IMG/VR virus record: IMGVR_UViG_3300008220_000065
Span: 1 to 24,797 of that record
Source of the DNA: a virus
Length of the DNA: 24,797 bases
Reading direction: 5' to 3' (one strand)
The notes below the pieces were generated by a model. It ran no database searches and was not told the DNA's origin. It was given only the letters and a program-made list of their open reading frames with translations. Shown here in pieces: positions 10,507-19,962 of this stretch; the stretch's first letter is position 1, and each line of letters begins with the position of its first letter. A program made the translations under genes and the position numbers.

Positions 10507-11955
10507 ATGAATTTTAAAACCACGCCGTACCAACATCAGTTGGATGTTTATGAATGCTCCAAGGACCGTGATTTCTGGGCCTTATTTATGGAAATGGGAA
10601 CCGGAAAATCCAAGGTGGTCCTTGACCAGATGGCCTATCTATATGAAAAAGGAGCGATTGATACCGCCCTAATTATCGCACCGAAGGGGGTTTTTGACAC
10701 GTGGGTGCAGCAAGAGATTCCCCGGCATCTGAGTGATGATGTTCCATACAAAGTGGTGCGATGGCAACCTAGTTTCACGAAGGGTTTTGTGCGTGACATC
10801 TCCGAGATTGCTTTGCCCGAGAAGCGAGAGGAAAAGTTTCTAGGTATCCTCGTGATGAACGTCGAAGCTTTTTCCACTAATAAAGGAAGCCAGACCGCGA
10901 CCAAGTTTCTTACTCTTAATCCTAACAATCTTGTTATTGTGGATGAGTCCACCACCATTAAAACGCGCAAGGCTCAACGGACAAAGAACCTGATTGAACT
11001 GGGCAAGCTGGCAAAGTATCGCCGTATCCTGACTGGCAGTCCCATCACAAAAAGTCCTATGGATCTCTTCACGCAGTGTGCGTTTCTTTCCCCGGATGCA
11101 CTTGGGTTCAGCAGCTTTTATTCGTTTCAGGGTCGCTATGCGAAAATAGAGAGACGCCATGGTGCTAATCGTATTTATCCCCACATCCTTGGCTATCGAC
11201 GGTTGGATGAACTGGGGGACAAGCTTGATAAATTCAGTTCCCGTATATTAAAGGAAGATTGTTTGAATCTTCCCGAGAAGATTTACATGCGCCGTAATGT
11301 CCCGCTGACCCCGGAACAAGCTAAATTATATAAGCAAATGAAGAAGTTAGCGTTGGCTCAACTTGAAAGCGGGGAAATAGCTTCGACGGTTAATGTTCTC
11401 ACCCAGATCATGCGACTTCAGCAGATCACTTGTGGGTTCTTGCAACCGGACGAAGGGGAAGTACAACCGATTAAAAACAACCGGCTACAGGAATTACTCG
11501 ACATCGTGGAGGAAACCGACGGCAAAGCCATCATCTGGGCCTACTGGATCCACGACATCGAACTTATTTATGAAGCTCTCACCAAAAAGTATGGAGTGGG
11601 ATCGGCAGCTACTTACCAAGGCAAAACTCCGCAGGACGAAAGACAACAGATTATTGTTTCTTTTCAAAGCAAGGATTCTCCGCTTCGCTTTTTTATCGGG
11701 CAACCATTGACTGGAGGTTATGGTATTACTTTGACAGCGGCTAACAGTGTCATATATTACAGTAACTCCTACCATCTGGAAGCAAGACTTCAGTCTGAAG
11801 ACCGGGCGCACCGGATTGGACAAACCAGATCAGTCAACTATATAGATATAGTGAGTCCTGACACCGTGGACGAGAAAATTTTAAAAGCTTTGCGGGGTAA
11901 GATAGATATTGCCGGGACGGTACTGGGCGAAGATACCAAGAACTGGTTAATCTAG
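10507..11955 (+). CDS. SNF2-family (superfamily 2) helicase
   Basis: 482 aa with a full SNF2 core: Walker A MEMGTGKSK (28-36), motif Ia APKGVFDTW, motif II IVDEST (144-149), motif III ILTGSPI (174-180), motif V LTGGYGITLTAA (about 401-412), and motif VI RAHRIGQTRSV (434-443), the SNF2-type AHRIGQ arginine finger. It probably moves on double-stranded DNA or remodels bound proteins; in phages such genes lie in replication modules. The ATG at 10507 has AAGGAG 5 nt before it; the adjoining ATG at 10504 would sit too close. It is the only large plus-strand gene, divergent from the replication operon, and its TAG overlaps the stop of the 1423-aa gene. Confidence 0.9.
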   Translation: MNFKTTPYQHQLDVYECSKDRDFWALFMEMGTGKSKVVLDQMAYLYEKGAIDTALIIAPKGVFDTWVQQEIPRHLSDDVPYKVVRWQPSFTKGFVRDISEIALPEKREEKFLGILVMNVEAFSTNKGSQTATKFLTLNPNNLVIVDESTTIKTRKAQRTKNLIELGKLAKYRRILTGSPITKSPMDLFTQCAFLSPDALGFSSFYSFQGRYAKIERRHGANRIYPHILGYRRLDELGDKLDKFSSRILKEDCLNLPEKIYMRRNVPLTPEQAKLYKQMKKLALAQLESGEIASTVNVLTQIMRLQQITCGFLQPDEGEVQPIKNNRLQELLDIVEETDGKAIIWAYWIHDIELIYEALTKKYGVGSAATYQGKTPQDERQQIIVSFQSKDSPLRFFIGQPLTGGYGITLTAANSVIYYSNSYHLEARLQSEDRAHRIGQTRSVNYIDIVSPDTVDEKILKALRGKIDIAGTVLGEDTKNWLI

Positions 11956-14900
11956 CCTAAAGAACCAATCCCTTGTCGGGAACGGATCACTTCACTTACC
12001 GAATCAAACGGAAAGGCGGCGGCATACGCATCTTGGCCCGTGGACGGTGGAGCTTGGCCGGTGGGTGCTTGGCCCTGTGGCATCGTTAGTGGTGGCATTG
12101 GAGGGGGTGTAAATCCCACTGTCGGGGAGAGGTCCACCTGTTCTTCTGTTTCTTCTACTACTACTTCTTCTGGGGGTCGTGCCCTGAGTTCACGTCGCCG
12201 CGCCGCAGCAGCACGTCCCGGGGAATCTTCACCTTGTTCCTGAAACTGTTGGTACATTTCTTCGGCGGCTCCTCTAGTGTACTCCGTTAAATCAGCTTCT
12301 TCTAAAGTAGTTCCTGCCCAACCCGCAAGCCAGTTATTCAAACTTCTTAAATTAATGGTAGTTCCGGCCCTTTCTCCTTGTCTTTGTAGTCCCAACTCTA
12401 ACAAGTGACTTGCCATTTCAGGATCATTTACCAAGCTGAAAAAAGCGTCATCTATTCGGCTTTGGGGCATGTTACTTAGCAAGTTTTCAAAAAGCTGTGC
12501 GCCAAAAGCAGGAGCCTGAATAGTGGCTACTCCACCCGGCAACATCCTACCGGCTTTAGCGCCTACCTGGGCACCTACCAGTCTTCGCATAAAAGGTAGC
12601 AGGTAACTAGCCCCCGGGGTTTGTTCAACCCTTCTCAATAAATCCTCAACTCCTGCATTATCCAGTTTTTGAAAATCACTCATCATCTCTAACAGGTTTT
12701 TCCACACACGGACTGCTTCGTCTTCTATAACTCCCGTTTTATTAAGAACCTGCATTGCGCTGTCGCCTCCTTTTACCAAGGGGTCAAACAGGTAGGCATG
12801 AAAGCGGTTTAAATCCAGGGGTGGTCTTCCTGCTTGAGGGCCGGTTAAAGCCAGAGGCTCTGCTCCTTTGGCATAAAGCCAAGCATCGTGGAGAACGGAT
12901 TGCATAAAGCCGTTAGCGACTGTTTTACCCTCTTCCACCGCTAATTCCGAAAACCTTCGTAAATTTCTAACGGAGGTGCCCCCGGCCCTAGCTCGTTGGC
13001 CCGGTTCGCCGATCATCTGGCGAACGGCAGCAGCCGGATCATCTATTGCAAAGGCGTTAAGAAAGGCTAACTTTTCTTCTGCCTGTTTGAACATTGGGGT
13101 ATCCGGGGTAATCGGATTATCAAAGAGTCTGTTTACGGTTTGAACATCGGTTAAATCTTCCAAGATTTCGGGATAAAATTCATCCAACATGGGAGTATTT
13201 GATTCCAACCAATTATTGAACTCAGCGGTAGGGGCCATCCGGGTTACCGCGTTGCCTTGGGCGTCTATGTGCGGTTTACCGTCGGGTCCGAGAACCGGTT
13301 CTTCGCGCCAGAAGCGAGGTTCATTAAGAACACCAAACAAAATATTTTCGCCAGCCGCTTTTACATCTCGTATACGACCCTCGGGGTTGAAATCAAGGAG
13401 GAGTTCACCATAGGCATCTTCGCCTGTTGTGGCCGCACGTGCCATAGCGTCTTCATTTGCTTGTCCCAGTGCGCCGAACCTCTGGGTGTTTTGTTCGTCC
13501 ATTACGTTGATGGCGCGGTCCATTTCTACGTGCCGCATTCTTACGGTATTGGGACTACCTTTAAATAATTCCTCTCCAATTAATTCAGGGCGCTGGTTCA
13601 AGTCGCCTCTACCCATGTCTCCCACGAAGGTTCGATTGACGGTTCGTCTTACGGCTTGCTCAAAATCGATAGCTGTGTTTAAACGGCGTTCAATGCTGTC
13701 CGCTTGTCCACTTGCTTGAGGTATTTCAATGAGAGATAAATCTTCGAGAGTGGCGTCGTATAGTAGTTGCAACAACTCTTTATGTTCATCGTTACCAACT
13801 CGACTTGCATTGTTAATGGCTTGTTGTAAATTCTTACGCATATTGTTTAGATCACCACTGGTGATGTCACTTTCCGCTAGCAACTCGTCCTGTATTTTTT
13901 TTATCGCGCTAGTCGTTGTACTTTCTGCTCTTGTTGTAGCTGTCGCTGCGTTTTCTTCCAGCCGTGTAATTTTATTTTGTTCTGTACGACGTCGAGACAC
14001 TATCTCTTCTTGAGCTATTCTTCTGTAGGCGCGTCGTTCCTCCGTGGTTTTGCCAACGCCCTGTTCCTTTGCCCTTCTCCGCCTACTAGCCTCCCAGACC
14101 TTCAAATCGGCTCGTATTTTGTCCGTCTCCGTCTTTAACTTCTCACCAAGTTCCGTGGTTCGTGTGCCAAGGTCCTCTTCTAGTTTTTCTATTTGCGGCC
14201 TTTTATACTTGTCGGGATTGGCTATATGATCAAATTGTTCGAGAACGCGGTCTAAAAAGACAAGATCACTACCTGAACTGACCCGTGGTTTCTCACCCAA
14301 GATCCCGAATCTCTCCATCGCTCCCGTATAGGCTTCCACCAAGTTGCTGGTATTTGCTCGTAACTCCGGAGGAATGGCGTCAAACAAAACATTCTCTTGT
14401 CTTCTTAAATCATTTAAAAGACTGGGGGAATCTGCATTCTCCCCTATGAACAAGTTATATAGAACACGATCCGCATCAAAGCTGTCGCCAGACCGTCGAG
14501 CGTTGTTGAATACCCGATTATAATTAGCCAGCGTTACACCAATGAGCTGTTCTACTTCAGCAGTCATTACCCCCTGTTGAATGTCACGCGCAATTCCTAA
14601 AGCTGATTCATCTCCGGTAGCAATTAAACTCCCCATATAAAGACGCATCAGGTTATTGGCGTTTTCCATTTTGTCCCGCAGAATCTTTTTCTGGGGGGCA
14701 GTAAGATCAAATTTATCTGCTTCTCCTAATGCGCGTTGCTGGAGAATGGCGAAAAAAGGAAGCCCACTTGCCAAAGCAGTGGTTTGATTATCGAGGTTTA
14801 TTCCAGCTTCTCTTAAAAGGTCCGACAGATTAGAACTAACGGGTTCTCTGGGAACACCTTCTTCTCCCCTAACTAGCCGGGAAACAGGACGTCCTTCGGC

Positions 14901-16223
14901 TTGTTCAAGGACAAGATGATCTAACAGTACATCCAAAGTTTGTTGTGAGTTTAATTCACCGGGCATCAGCCTATTTAGTTCATCTATAGCCTCCACCAGC
15001 CAATCAGCCATTTTGCCTTCTCGGCCACCGGCAGTAAGGCTAGAGCCGAGGTTCTGGGTTCGTTGCCAAAGGGACGGGGCGAAATTAGAGAGGTAGGAGG
15101 TGGGCATAAATGCACTAGCTCCTTCCACCATAAATTGGGCTAAATCAGCGTCCGGGGCGATTGCCTCTACAACGCTCCCTGCTCCAGCGGCCACCAGCCC
15201 TTGATACAATTGCTGGGTAGTATAAATCCCGGGATTTTGCCTAGCGGCTTCAAAAGCTTCTTCAAGAAACTCTTCTCCTATCCCGGCGTATTTCCTGCCA
15301 CCCACAAATACCCGGTTGAAACCGGGCAATTTTCCTACGTTAGTGTTTATAACCCCGGTTAAAAAATCCTTACCTAATGAAACTTCCCCTGCTTTTACTC
15401 CAAAAGGAATGGTAGCGAAAGGCCCTTCTGACCCTGCAAAATTTCCAAAGTAATACCAGGGTTGAAGGTCGGGCATGAATCTTTCACTTTGGATCTGGGG
15501 AAACATTTCACGCATGAGAGCGTCAGAAGTAAAAAACGCTGCAACCGCCGCTGGAAGTTTAGTGGGCCACCCACCGGGCATCCTCTGAAAAGCCTGAACA
15601 CCAGACATCATCGGAGGAGCGCCTTGCGCAAAACCGGAAGCTACCGCTTGCAAGGGTCCTGCGTCCACGTTTATATTGGCATATTCTTTTATGATTTGTG
15701 CATCACTGAAGCCTGTTACATTTGCCGGACCTTGATATTGATGCCTTAAAGTATCGTAATCTCTTCCAACCATATTAGCTATTGTACGAGCAATATCTGA
15801 GGTGACTTCCTCCGGGGTCATTCCTTCTGCCGCTCCCTGCTTCTGCATGGCTCGAATATCTATATCAACGGGGTCAATTACTCCTAGCTCTCGTAGGCTA
15901 GCAAGTCTGCCTTCAGCTTTAGCCGCTCTGTCGATTGTCTCTACATATTCTTCATCGTCTAAATATTGTCGCGCTAAACTCGTCATAAAAAGTGGGGAAT
16001 TTTCCCACTCATAGGCTCTTATAGCGGATTCGTCAAAACCAGCGTCCGTTAATTGCTCCGTTGAAGGATAAGTGATATTGAAATCGATTCTGCCTCGATC
16101 ATCACGCGGAATAGCCCCCGGACCATGCCCCACACTAGGTCTAGGACGCCTGATTTCACCAGTCCAACCGTATTGTTGAACCAGATCTTGTACCGATTGA
16201 GGTAATGCTTCAGCTTCAGCCAT
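11952..16223 (-). CDS. Large 1423-aa virion protein, possibly ejection (gp16-like)
   Basis: No family recognised. Features: no signal peptide, an Ala/Gly-rich central region with some amphipathic segments (about 190-380), a long Arg/Lys/Glu-rich coiled-coil region (about 670-800), and an Arg-rich then proline-rich C-terminal tail (TPPPMPPLTMPQGQAP, about 1375-1390). It is the last gene of the structural operon and follows an 836-aa protein. The order and sizes parallel T7 gp15 (747 aa) and gp16 (1318 aa), so a DNA-ejection or internal core role is inferred from position only. No lytic transglycosylase motif is seen. Start ATG at 16223, 11 nt after the upstream stop. Ends tail to tail with the SNF2 gene on CTAG. 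Confidence 0.85.
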   Translation of the reverse strand: MAEAEALPQSVQDLVQQYGWTGEIRRPRPSVGHGPGAIPRDDRGRIDFNITYPSTEQLTDAGFDESAIRAYEWENSPLFMTSLARQYLDDEEYVETIDRAAKAEGRLASLRELGVIDPVDIDIRAMQKQGAAEGMTPEEVTSDIARTIANMVGRDYDTLRHQYQGPANVTGFSDAQIIKEYANINVDAGPLQAVASGFAQGAPPMMSGVQAFQRMPGGWPTKLPAAVAAFFTSDALMREMFPQIQSERFMPDLQPWYYFGNFAGSEGPFATIPFGVKAGEVSLGKDFLTGVINTNVGKLPGFNRVFVGGRKYAGIGEEFLEEAFEAARQNPGIYTTQQLYQGLVAAGAGSVVEAIAPDADLAQFMVEGASAFMPTSYLSNFAPSLWQRTQNLGSSLTAGGREGKMADWLVEAIDELNRLMPGELNSQQTLDVLLDHLVLEQAEGRPVSRLVRGEEGVPREPVSSNLSDLLREAGINLDNQTTALASGLPFFAILQQRALGEADKFDLTAPQKKILRDKMENANNLMRLYMGSLIATGDESALGIARDIQQGVMTAEVEQLIGVTLANYNRVFNNARRSGDSFDADRVLYNLFIGENADSPSLLNDLRRQENVLFDAIPPELRANTSNLVEAYTGAMERFGILGEKPRVSSGSDLVFLDRVLEQFDHIANPDKYKRPQIEKLEEDLGTRTTELGEKLKTETDKIRADLKVWEASRRRRAKEQGVGKTTEERRAYRRIAQEEIVSRRRTEQNKITRLEENAATATTRAESTTTSAIKKIQDELLAESDITSGDLNNMRKNLQQAINNASRVGNDEHKELLQLLYDATLEDLSLIEIPQASGQADSIERRLNTAIDFEQAVRRTVNRTFVGDMGRGDLNQRPELIGEELFKGSPNTVRMRHVEMDRAINVMDEQNTQRFGALGQANEDAMARAATTGEDAYGELLLDFNPEGRIRDVKAAGENILFGVLNEPRFWREEPVLGPDGKPHIDAQGNAVTRMAPTAEFNNWLESNTPMLDEFYPEILEDLTDVQTVNRLFDNPITPDTPMFKQAEEKLAFLNAFAIDDPAAAVRQMIGEPGQRARAGGTSVRNLRRFSELAVEEGKTVANGFMQSVLHDAWLYAKGAEPLALTGPQAGRPPLDLNRFHAYLFDPLVKGGDSAMQVLNKTGVIEDEAVRVWKNLLEMMSDFQKLDNAGVEDLLRRVEQTPGASYLLPFMRRLVGAQVGAKAGRMLPGGVATIQAPAFGAQLFENLLSNMPQSRIDDAFFSLVNDPEMASHLLELGLQRQGERAGTTINLRSLNNWLAGWAGTTLEEADLTEYTRGAAEEMYQQFQEQGEDSPGRAAAARRRELRARPPEEVVVEETEEQVDLSPTVGFTPPPMPPLTMPQGQAPTGQAPPSTGQDAYAAAFPFDSVSEVIRSRQGIGSLG

Positions 16224-16234
16224 AATTTATCTTG

Positions 16235-18745
16235 TTAAAGGGCACATAGAGGATCAGCTAGTCCTTCAGTGGTAGCGCAATAAGCCGCATTATCCGCTAG
16301 CCATTTCGCTCTTGCTTGGGAATCTGACTCCCTTGGTATGGGATTAGCTGTCTCATCAAATACATTAATTAGATTAGATACTTCCCTGACTCGATCTGTA
16401 AGCATTTGATGTTTCATATTTAGTTGCTGTTCAGCCTGTCCTGTGACTTTACCGCCATATGTCGGGTTTAGACCAATTTCTATAGACCGGAGTGCGTCCA
16501 AAAGATCGTTTCTTAACGCCACATATTTCTCTCTTGCGATTACGTCATTGGTAAGAAAAGCTTGAGGCGTAGGTATCAACCTCTCCAAGGTTCTCCGCAA
16601 TTGTTCACTGTCCCTTCCCTCTGTGGCTTCCATTAAACTTAAAACCGCCATCGTGTTAAAACTCTCAAGAGCAGCAATCGCCCCGGACCTGTCCGTTCTA
16701 GGGTCGTAAGCGCCAAAAGTCAACATGGGGATATACTTATCCCATATTCCCCTGAATGCAGCCGAAGTACCCCAAAGAGTCTGCAAGTCATAATTTGCTT
16801 GAGAATACGGTTCCACGGCAGCATCAAACTCAATCGGCGCCATTTCAAGGTTAATGTTCGGCATACCCTGAAGCTCGTCCGCCAGATCATTAATCTCTGT
16901 CAAGCCCTCGGTGGAGCTTGAAGCGTCTATCCCAGTGATTGCTGCGTTTCCAGCTTCGGTAAGAGTAAATCTACCCCCCGCGTCTATATCGTAAAACAAC
17001 TGAATTCCCCTTGGTTCGTCTGGCACTTTAAGCGCCTCCACGATCCATAGAGGGGGTTCCTGTCCACGAGCCTCATCCCCAGCTACTCTCGCTTCAAAAG
17101 CTTGTCGTACATAGGGAGGAAGAGGTTTGTCTGGATGCGCTACATATTCCCCTGTTTCTTGTACAAGCTCGCCACGCTGCTGTCGGTCCCGTGCCAATAA
17201 AATACCCAATCGTCTTTCCTCTTCAGGAGTAGCAGTGCCGTTTGCAATTTTATCTAGAAGCTCGGTATCGGTAAGCATAAATCTTTCTTCACTCGGAGTA
17301 ATGGAATCGTCGCCTTCCCGTAGTGCTACTTCATTTTGCGCCAAGCTGCGTACTCTATACCCCTTCCTAATTAAGGCTTGCCCTTGAGCGCGTCCAGCAC
17401 TAGTACCGACATCAAGGTACTGTATGTCCTCCTCCATGTTTCCGTCTGCACCTTCTTTCTGCCCTACATAAGCCATCATGGTCTGAGTAGGTAAATTCCG
17501 ACCTGCGGCGGCAATTTTGGCTCTTTCTAACGCCCCGGCCTCTTGGATGCCCAGCCTTTCTAACGCCCGTGCCTCTGTCTCCTCCGCTGTACGACGGGAT
17601 AAAGCACTTCCGATAGCGGCTTGTCTGGCGGCTGCTTCACCAGCAGCTGATTGGGCGGCTTTAGATGCTTTGGGAACACCGGCCAGAACCGGTTCGGTTA
17701 CAGCCGCAAACTTACTGGCTGTACTGCCATACAGGGGACGACCCTGGGAGTCCCGGTTAGCGGCAAGATTTAAACCTGCCCGGGCGGCATCAAAGAAAAG
17801 CTGAGAGCGAGCAAGCCTGTTTTGTTGCTCAGTTGGAGCCATAATCTCTTTTATGGTCTGATAGTCTTCACCGAAAAGTTCAGCAAGTCTGCTTATTTCT
17901 TCTTCTTTTTCTTTTCCCCACTCTCTCCATCCTTCCGGTTCGTCGCCGCCCAGTGCCCAGAACTCCTCTCCTGCCGTAGAAGTAGAGGTGCTACCACCCT
18001 GCAACTTTTTTACAGCACCACCAACCGCAGCCATCATCTGCGGAGGAGGCGGTGGTGGGGACATTCCCGGTCCTAGTAAAGCGCCTACCCCTTGGTCCGT
18101 GGGCGGTGGTCCCATTGCTAACTGGGGTGGACCCCCAGGTGGACCCATAGAAGGAGGAGGAGCCATGGGCGGCGGACTTCCCATAGCAGGGTCACCAGTG
18201 GGGGGTATCTGCTGAAGAAGTTGTTCAATTCCGCTTTCCATGACTCCTTGTTCGGTCATTAAGAAGGTTGGCTGCACAAGCGCCAGTACCGTTTCAGGGG
18301 TCTGGTGTGCATCCTGTTGTCCTACATACTGGGATAATTCGTCATAACGGGCCTGTATGGGCTTGTCATTACCCCGGATTGCATCAATTAATTGCTCGGT
18401 GTTACCGGCACTGTCTACCTTTTGGCTCATCTGCTGCGCGAACGCTGCTTCAATTCCTTCCGGGGCTGGTCCCATTTGAGGTGGTGGACCTCCCATTGGA
18501 GGTGGACCCATAGGTGGTGGTGGCATCATGGGCATTCCCCCGTTTGCCATCCGGTTCATCCGGTGACGAAGGTAACGCTTTTCTCTCAGGTCCCGTCCGT
18601 ACTCATCCCGTGCATCTCTTCCCACGGCACCTCTGTCATAGGTTTTCGGGGCTATGCGGTATATCTCGTCATCGACATTACGAATGGTTCGCTCGTCGTG
18701 AGCCATTCCACCTGAGTTACGATATAAAGGATGATTTCTATACAT
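16235..18745 (-). CDS. 836-aa proline-rich structural protein
   Basis: No family recognised. The N-terminus (HPLYRNSGGM) shares a motif with the 335-aa protein of this window. Residues about 70-95 and 185-240 are Pro/Gly/Met-rich linkers (MPPPPMGPPPMGG and similar), and the rest is mostly helical with Ala-rich stretches (about 355-420). Such PPPMG tracts occur in virion proteins of marine phages. It lies upstream of the 1423-aa protein in the structural operon, in the position of an internal virion or ejection protein. The start at 18745 follows GAGAAG and lies 14 nt after the preceding stop. Function inferred from context only. Confidence 0.8.
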   Translation of the reverse strand: MYRNHPLYRNSGGMAHDERTIRNVDDEIYRIAPKTYDRGAVGRDARDEYGRDLREKRYLRHRMNRMANGGMPMMPPPPMGPPPMGGPPPQMGPAPEGIEAAFAQQMSQKVDSAGNTEQLIDAIRGNDKPIQARYDELSQYVGQQDAHQTPETVLALVQPTFLMTEQGVMESGIEQLLQQIPPTGDPAMGSPPPMAPPPSMGPPGGPPQLAMGPPPTDQGVGALLGPGMSPPPPPPQMMAAVGGAVKKLQGGSTSTSTAGEEFWALGGDEPEGWREWGKEKEEEISRLAELFGEDYQTIKEIMAPTEQQNRLARSQLFFDAARAGLNLAANRDSQGRPLYGSTASKFAAVTEPVLAGVPKASKAAQSAAGEAAARQAAIGSALSRRTAEETEARALERLGIQEAGALERAKIAAAGRNLPTQTMMAYVGQKEGADGNMEEDIQYLDVGTSAGRAQGQALIRKGYRVRSLAQNEVALREGDDSITPSEERFMLTDTELLDKIANGTATPEEERRLGILLARDRQQRGELVQETGEYVAHPDKPLPPYVRQAFEARVAGDEARGQEPPLWIVEALKVPDEPRGIQLFYDIDAGGRFTLTEAGNAAITGIDASSSTEGLTEINDLADELQGMPNINLEMAPIEFDAAVEPYSQANYDLQTLWGTSAAFRGIWDKYIPMLTFGAYDPRTDRSGAIAALESFNTMAVLSLMEATEGRDSEQLRRTLERLIPTPQAFLTNDVIAREKYVALRNDLLDALRSIEIGLNPTYGGKVTGQAEQQLNMKHQMLTDRVREVSNLINVFDETANPIPRESDSQARAKWLADNAAYCATTEGLADPLCAL

Positions 18746-18759
18746 TAGGCTTCTCTATG

Positions 18760-19962
18760 TCAGGCCGGAGCCAGTTGGTTAAATCCAGCTAGTGCGCCCA
18801 GTCCGGCCAGACCGTAACCCAAGGCTGTTTGCCCTGCTGTAGCTCCCGGTCGTGATTCAGTAGTTAAGCGTTGCTGTTGGGAGGGTATTCCTGAGAGCAT
18901 GTCTCCAAAGTAGCTGTATTCCTTATAAGGCATCTGCTGTCTCGCCAGATTGGTCTTGTACACCGCATCCAGCACATCCTGATCTACCCCGCGCCTGATT
19001 GCACCAAGGTTACCCAGCATAGCGACATCAGCACGTCCCTGTCCTGCGGCCAAGCTGCCAAGGTTTGCTTCGCTGGTTCCAAGGCTTCCCAGTCCTTTTC
19101 CAAGATTGGAAAGCAATTCCACATCCCGCTGGCCCAATTGTCCGTAGGTGCTACCCAGGTTACCCATCATCTGGGCAGCTTGCTGGGCACGACGTTGCTG
19201 GTTTTCAAAATCGGTGGACGCCTGAGTCATGGCACTTTGATAGCCCTGTCCCCTGATTGAGGCAAGCGCCCTTAACTCTGCGTCATTAAGGTTACGCTGC
19301 GCTTCCTGCTGGGCAATTCCCGACCGTGAGCCGCCAAAAGCCCCGGCTCCTACCGCTTTCCCTGCCTCCTGCATGTCCGACATTTTCCGGGCGCGGTCAA
19401 AATCCGATTGCACCACATCCACGACTTGCTGTTCGTAAGGGTTGTAGTAGGCACTTATCTGGGAATCCGGGTCAGCCAAGGTGCCCGGGGTGAATTGACC
19501 AATCGAGGTTCCAAGTCCTGTAGCAGCGGACTGTTGGTAACCGTAGGGATCTTCGCGGGTAAGTCCCGCCAGTCCCCGTGCATCTTGCACGTATTGCTGA
19601 CCCTGCTGGACATTCCGTAGGCCACCCTGCATGTAGGGCATAAACCCCCCAAGTCCCCGTTGGGCTTGGGCAGAGGCTTGTTGCTGCTCGGGGGTTAGGT
19701 CGGCAACCTGAAAATCGGGTTCATAGGCAGGACCTACCCATTGACCCGCATCGTCCATTATTTTTTCATAGCTTTGAATTGGGTAGCCAAACTCGTCTTT
19801 AAGTACCGCACCGGTTGTGGGGTCGGTTTTATCGACTAGGTTGTAACCAAAACGATTTGCCTGTAGTCCCCGAACATCCTGAAGTAAGCCACGACGCATG
19901 GCCTCCATATACGGCTCTTCCCGTGTCATTTGTTCGGTATAACTGACTATCGGCTCAGTCAT
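18760..19962 (-). CDS. 400-aa Gly/Gln-rich structural protein
   Basis: Contains the pattern ISAYYNPYEQQVVDVV (about 170-185) and GAGAFGGSRSGI (about 206-217), seen in many uncultured phage virion proteins, then a long Gln/Ala helix and repeated GNLG/LGSLG units (about 270-325). The C-terminus is a small Gly/Ala-rich hydrophobic segment (LGYGLAGLGALAGF). The role is not known; a small internal/ejection or tail-assembly protein fits the location before the 836- and 1423-aa proteins. AAGGAG is 8-9 nt upstream of the ATG, which overlaps the previous stop as TAATG. Confidence 0.8.
   Translation of the reverse strand: MTEPIVSYTEQMTREEPYMEAMRRGLLQDVRGLQANRFGYNLVDKTDPTTGAVLKDEFGYPIQSYEKIMDDAGQWVGPAYEPDFQVADLTPEQQQASAQAQRGLGGFMPYMQGGLRNVQQGQQYVQDARGLAGLTREDPYGYQQSAATGLGTSIGQFTPGTLADPDSQISAYYNPYEQQVVDVVQSDFDRARKMSDMQEAGKAVGAGAFGGSRSGIAQQEAQRNLNDAELRALASIRGQGYQSAMTQASTDFENQQRRAQQAAQMMGNLGSTYGQLGQRDVELLSNLGKGLGSLGTSEANLGSLAAGQGRADVAMLGNLGAIRRGVDQDVLDAVYKTNLARQQMPYKEYSYFGDMLSGIPSQQQRLTTESRPGATAGQTALGYGLAGLGALAGFNQLAPA

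Noticed and set aside
13189-14229. Several plus-strand frames of 60-100 aa inside the 1423-aa gene
   Set aside because: Shadows of a long, well-behaved minus-strand gene; Ser/Arg-rich composition typical of antisense frames.
17988-18215. Gly/Pro-rich plus-strand frame
   Set aside because: Mirror of the proline-rich linker of the 836-aa protein.
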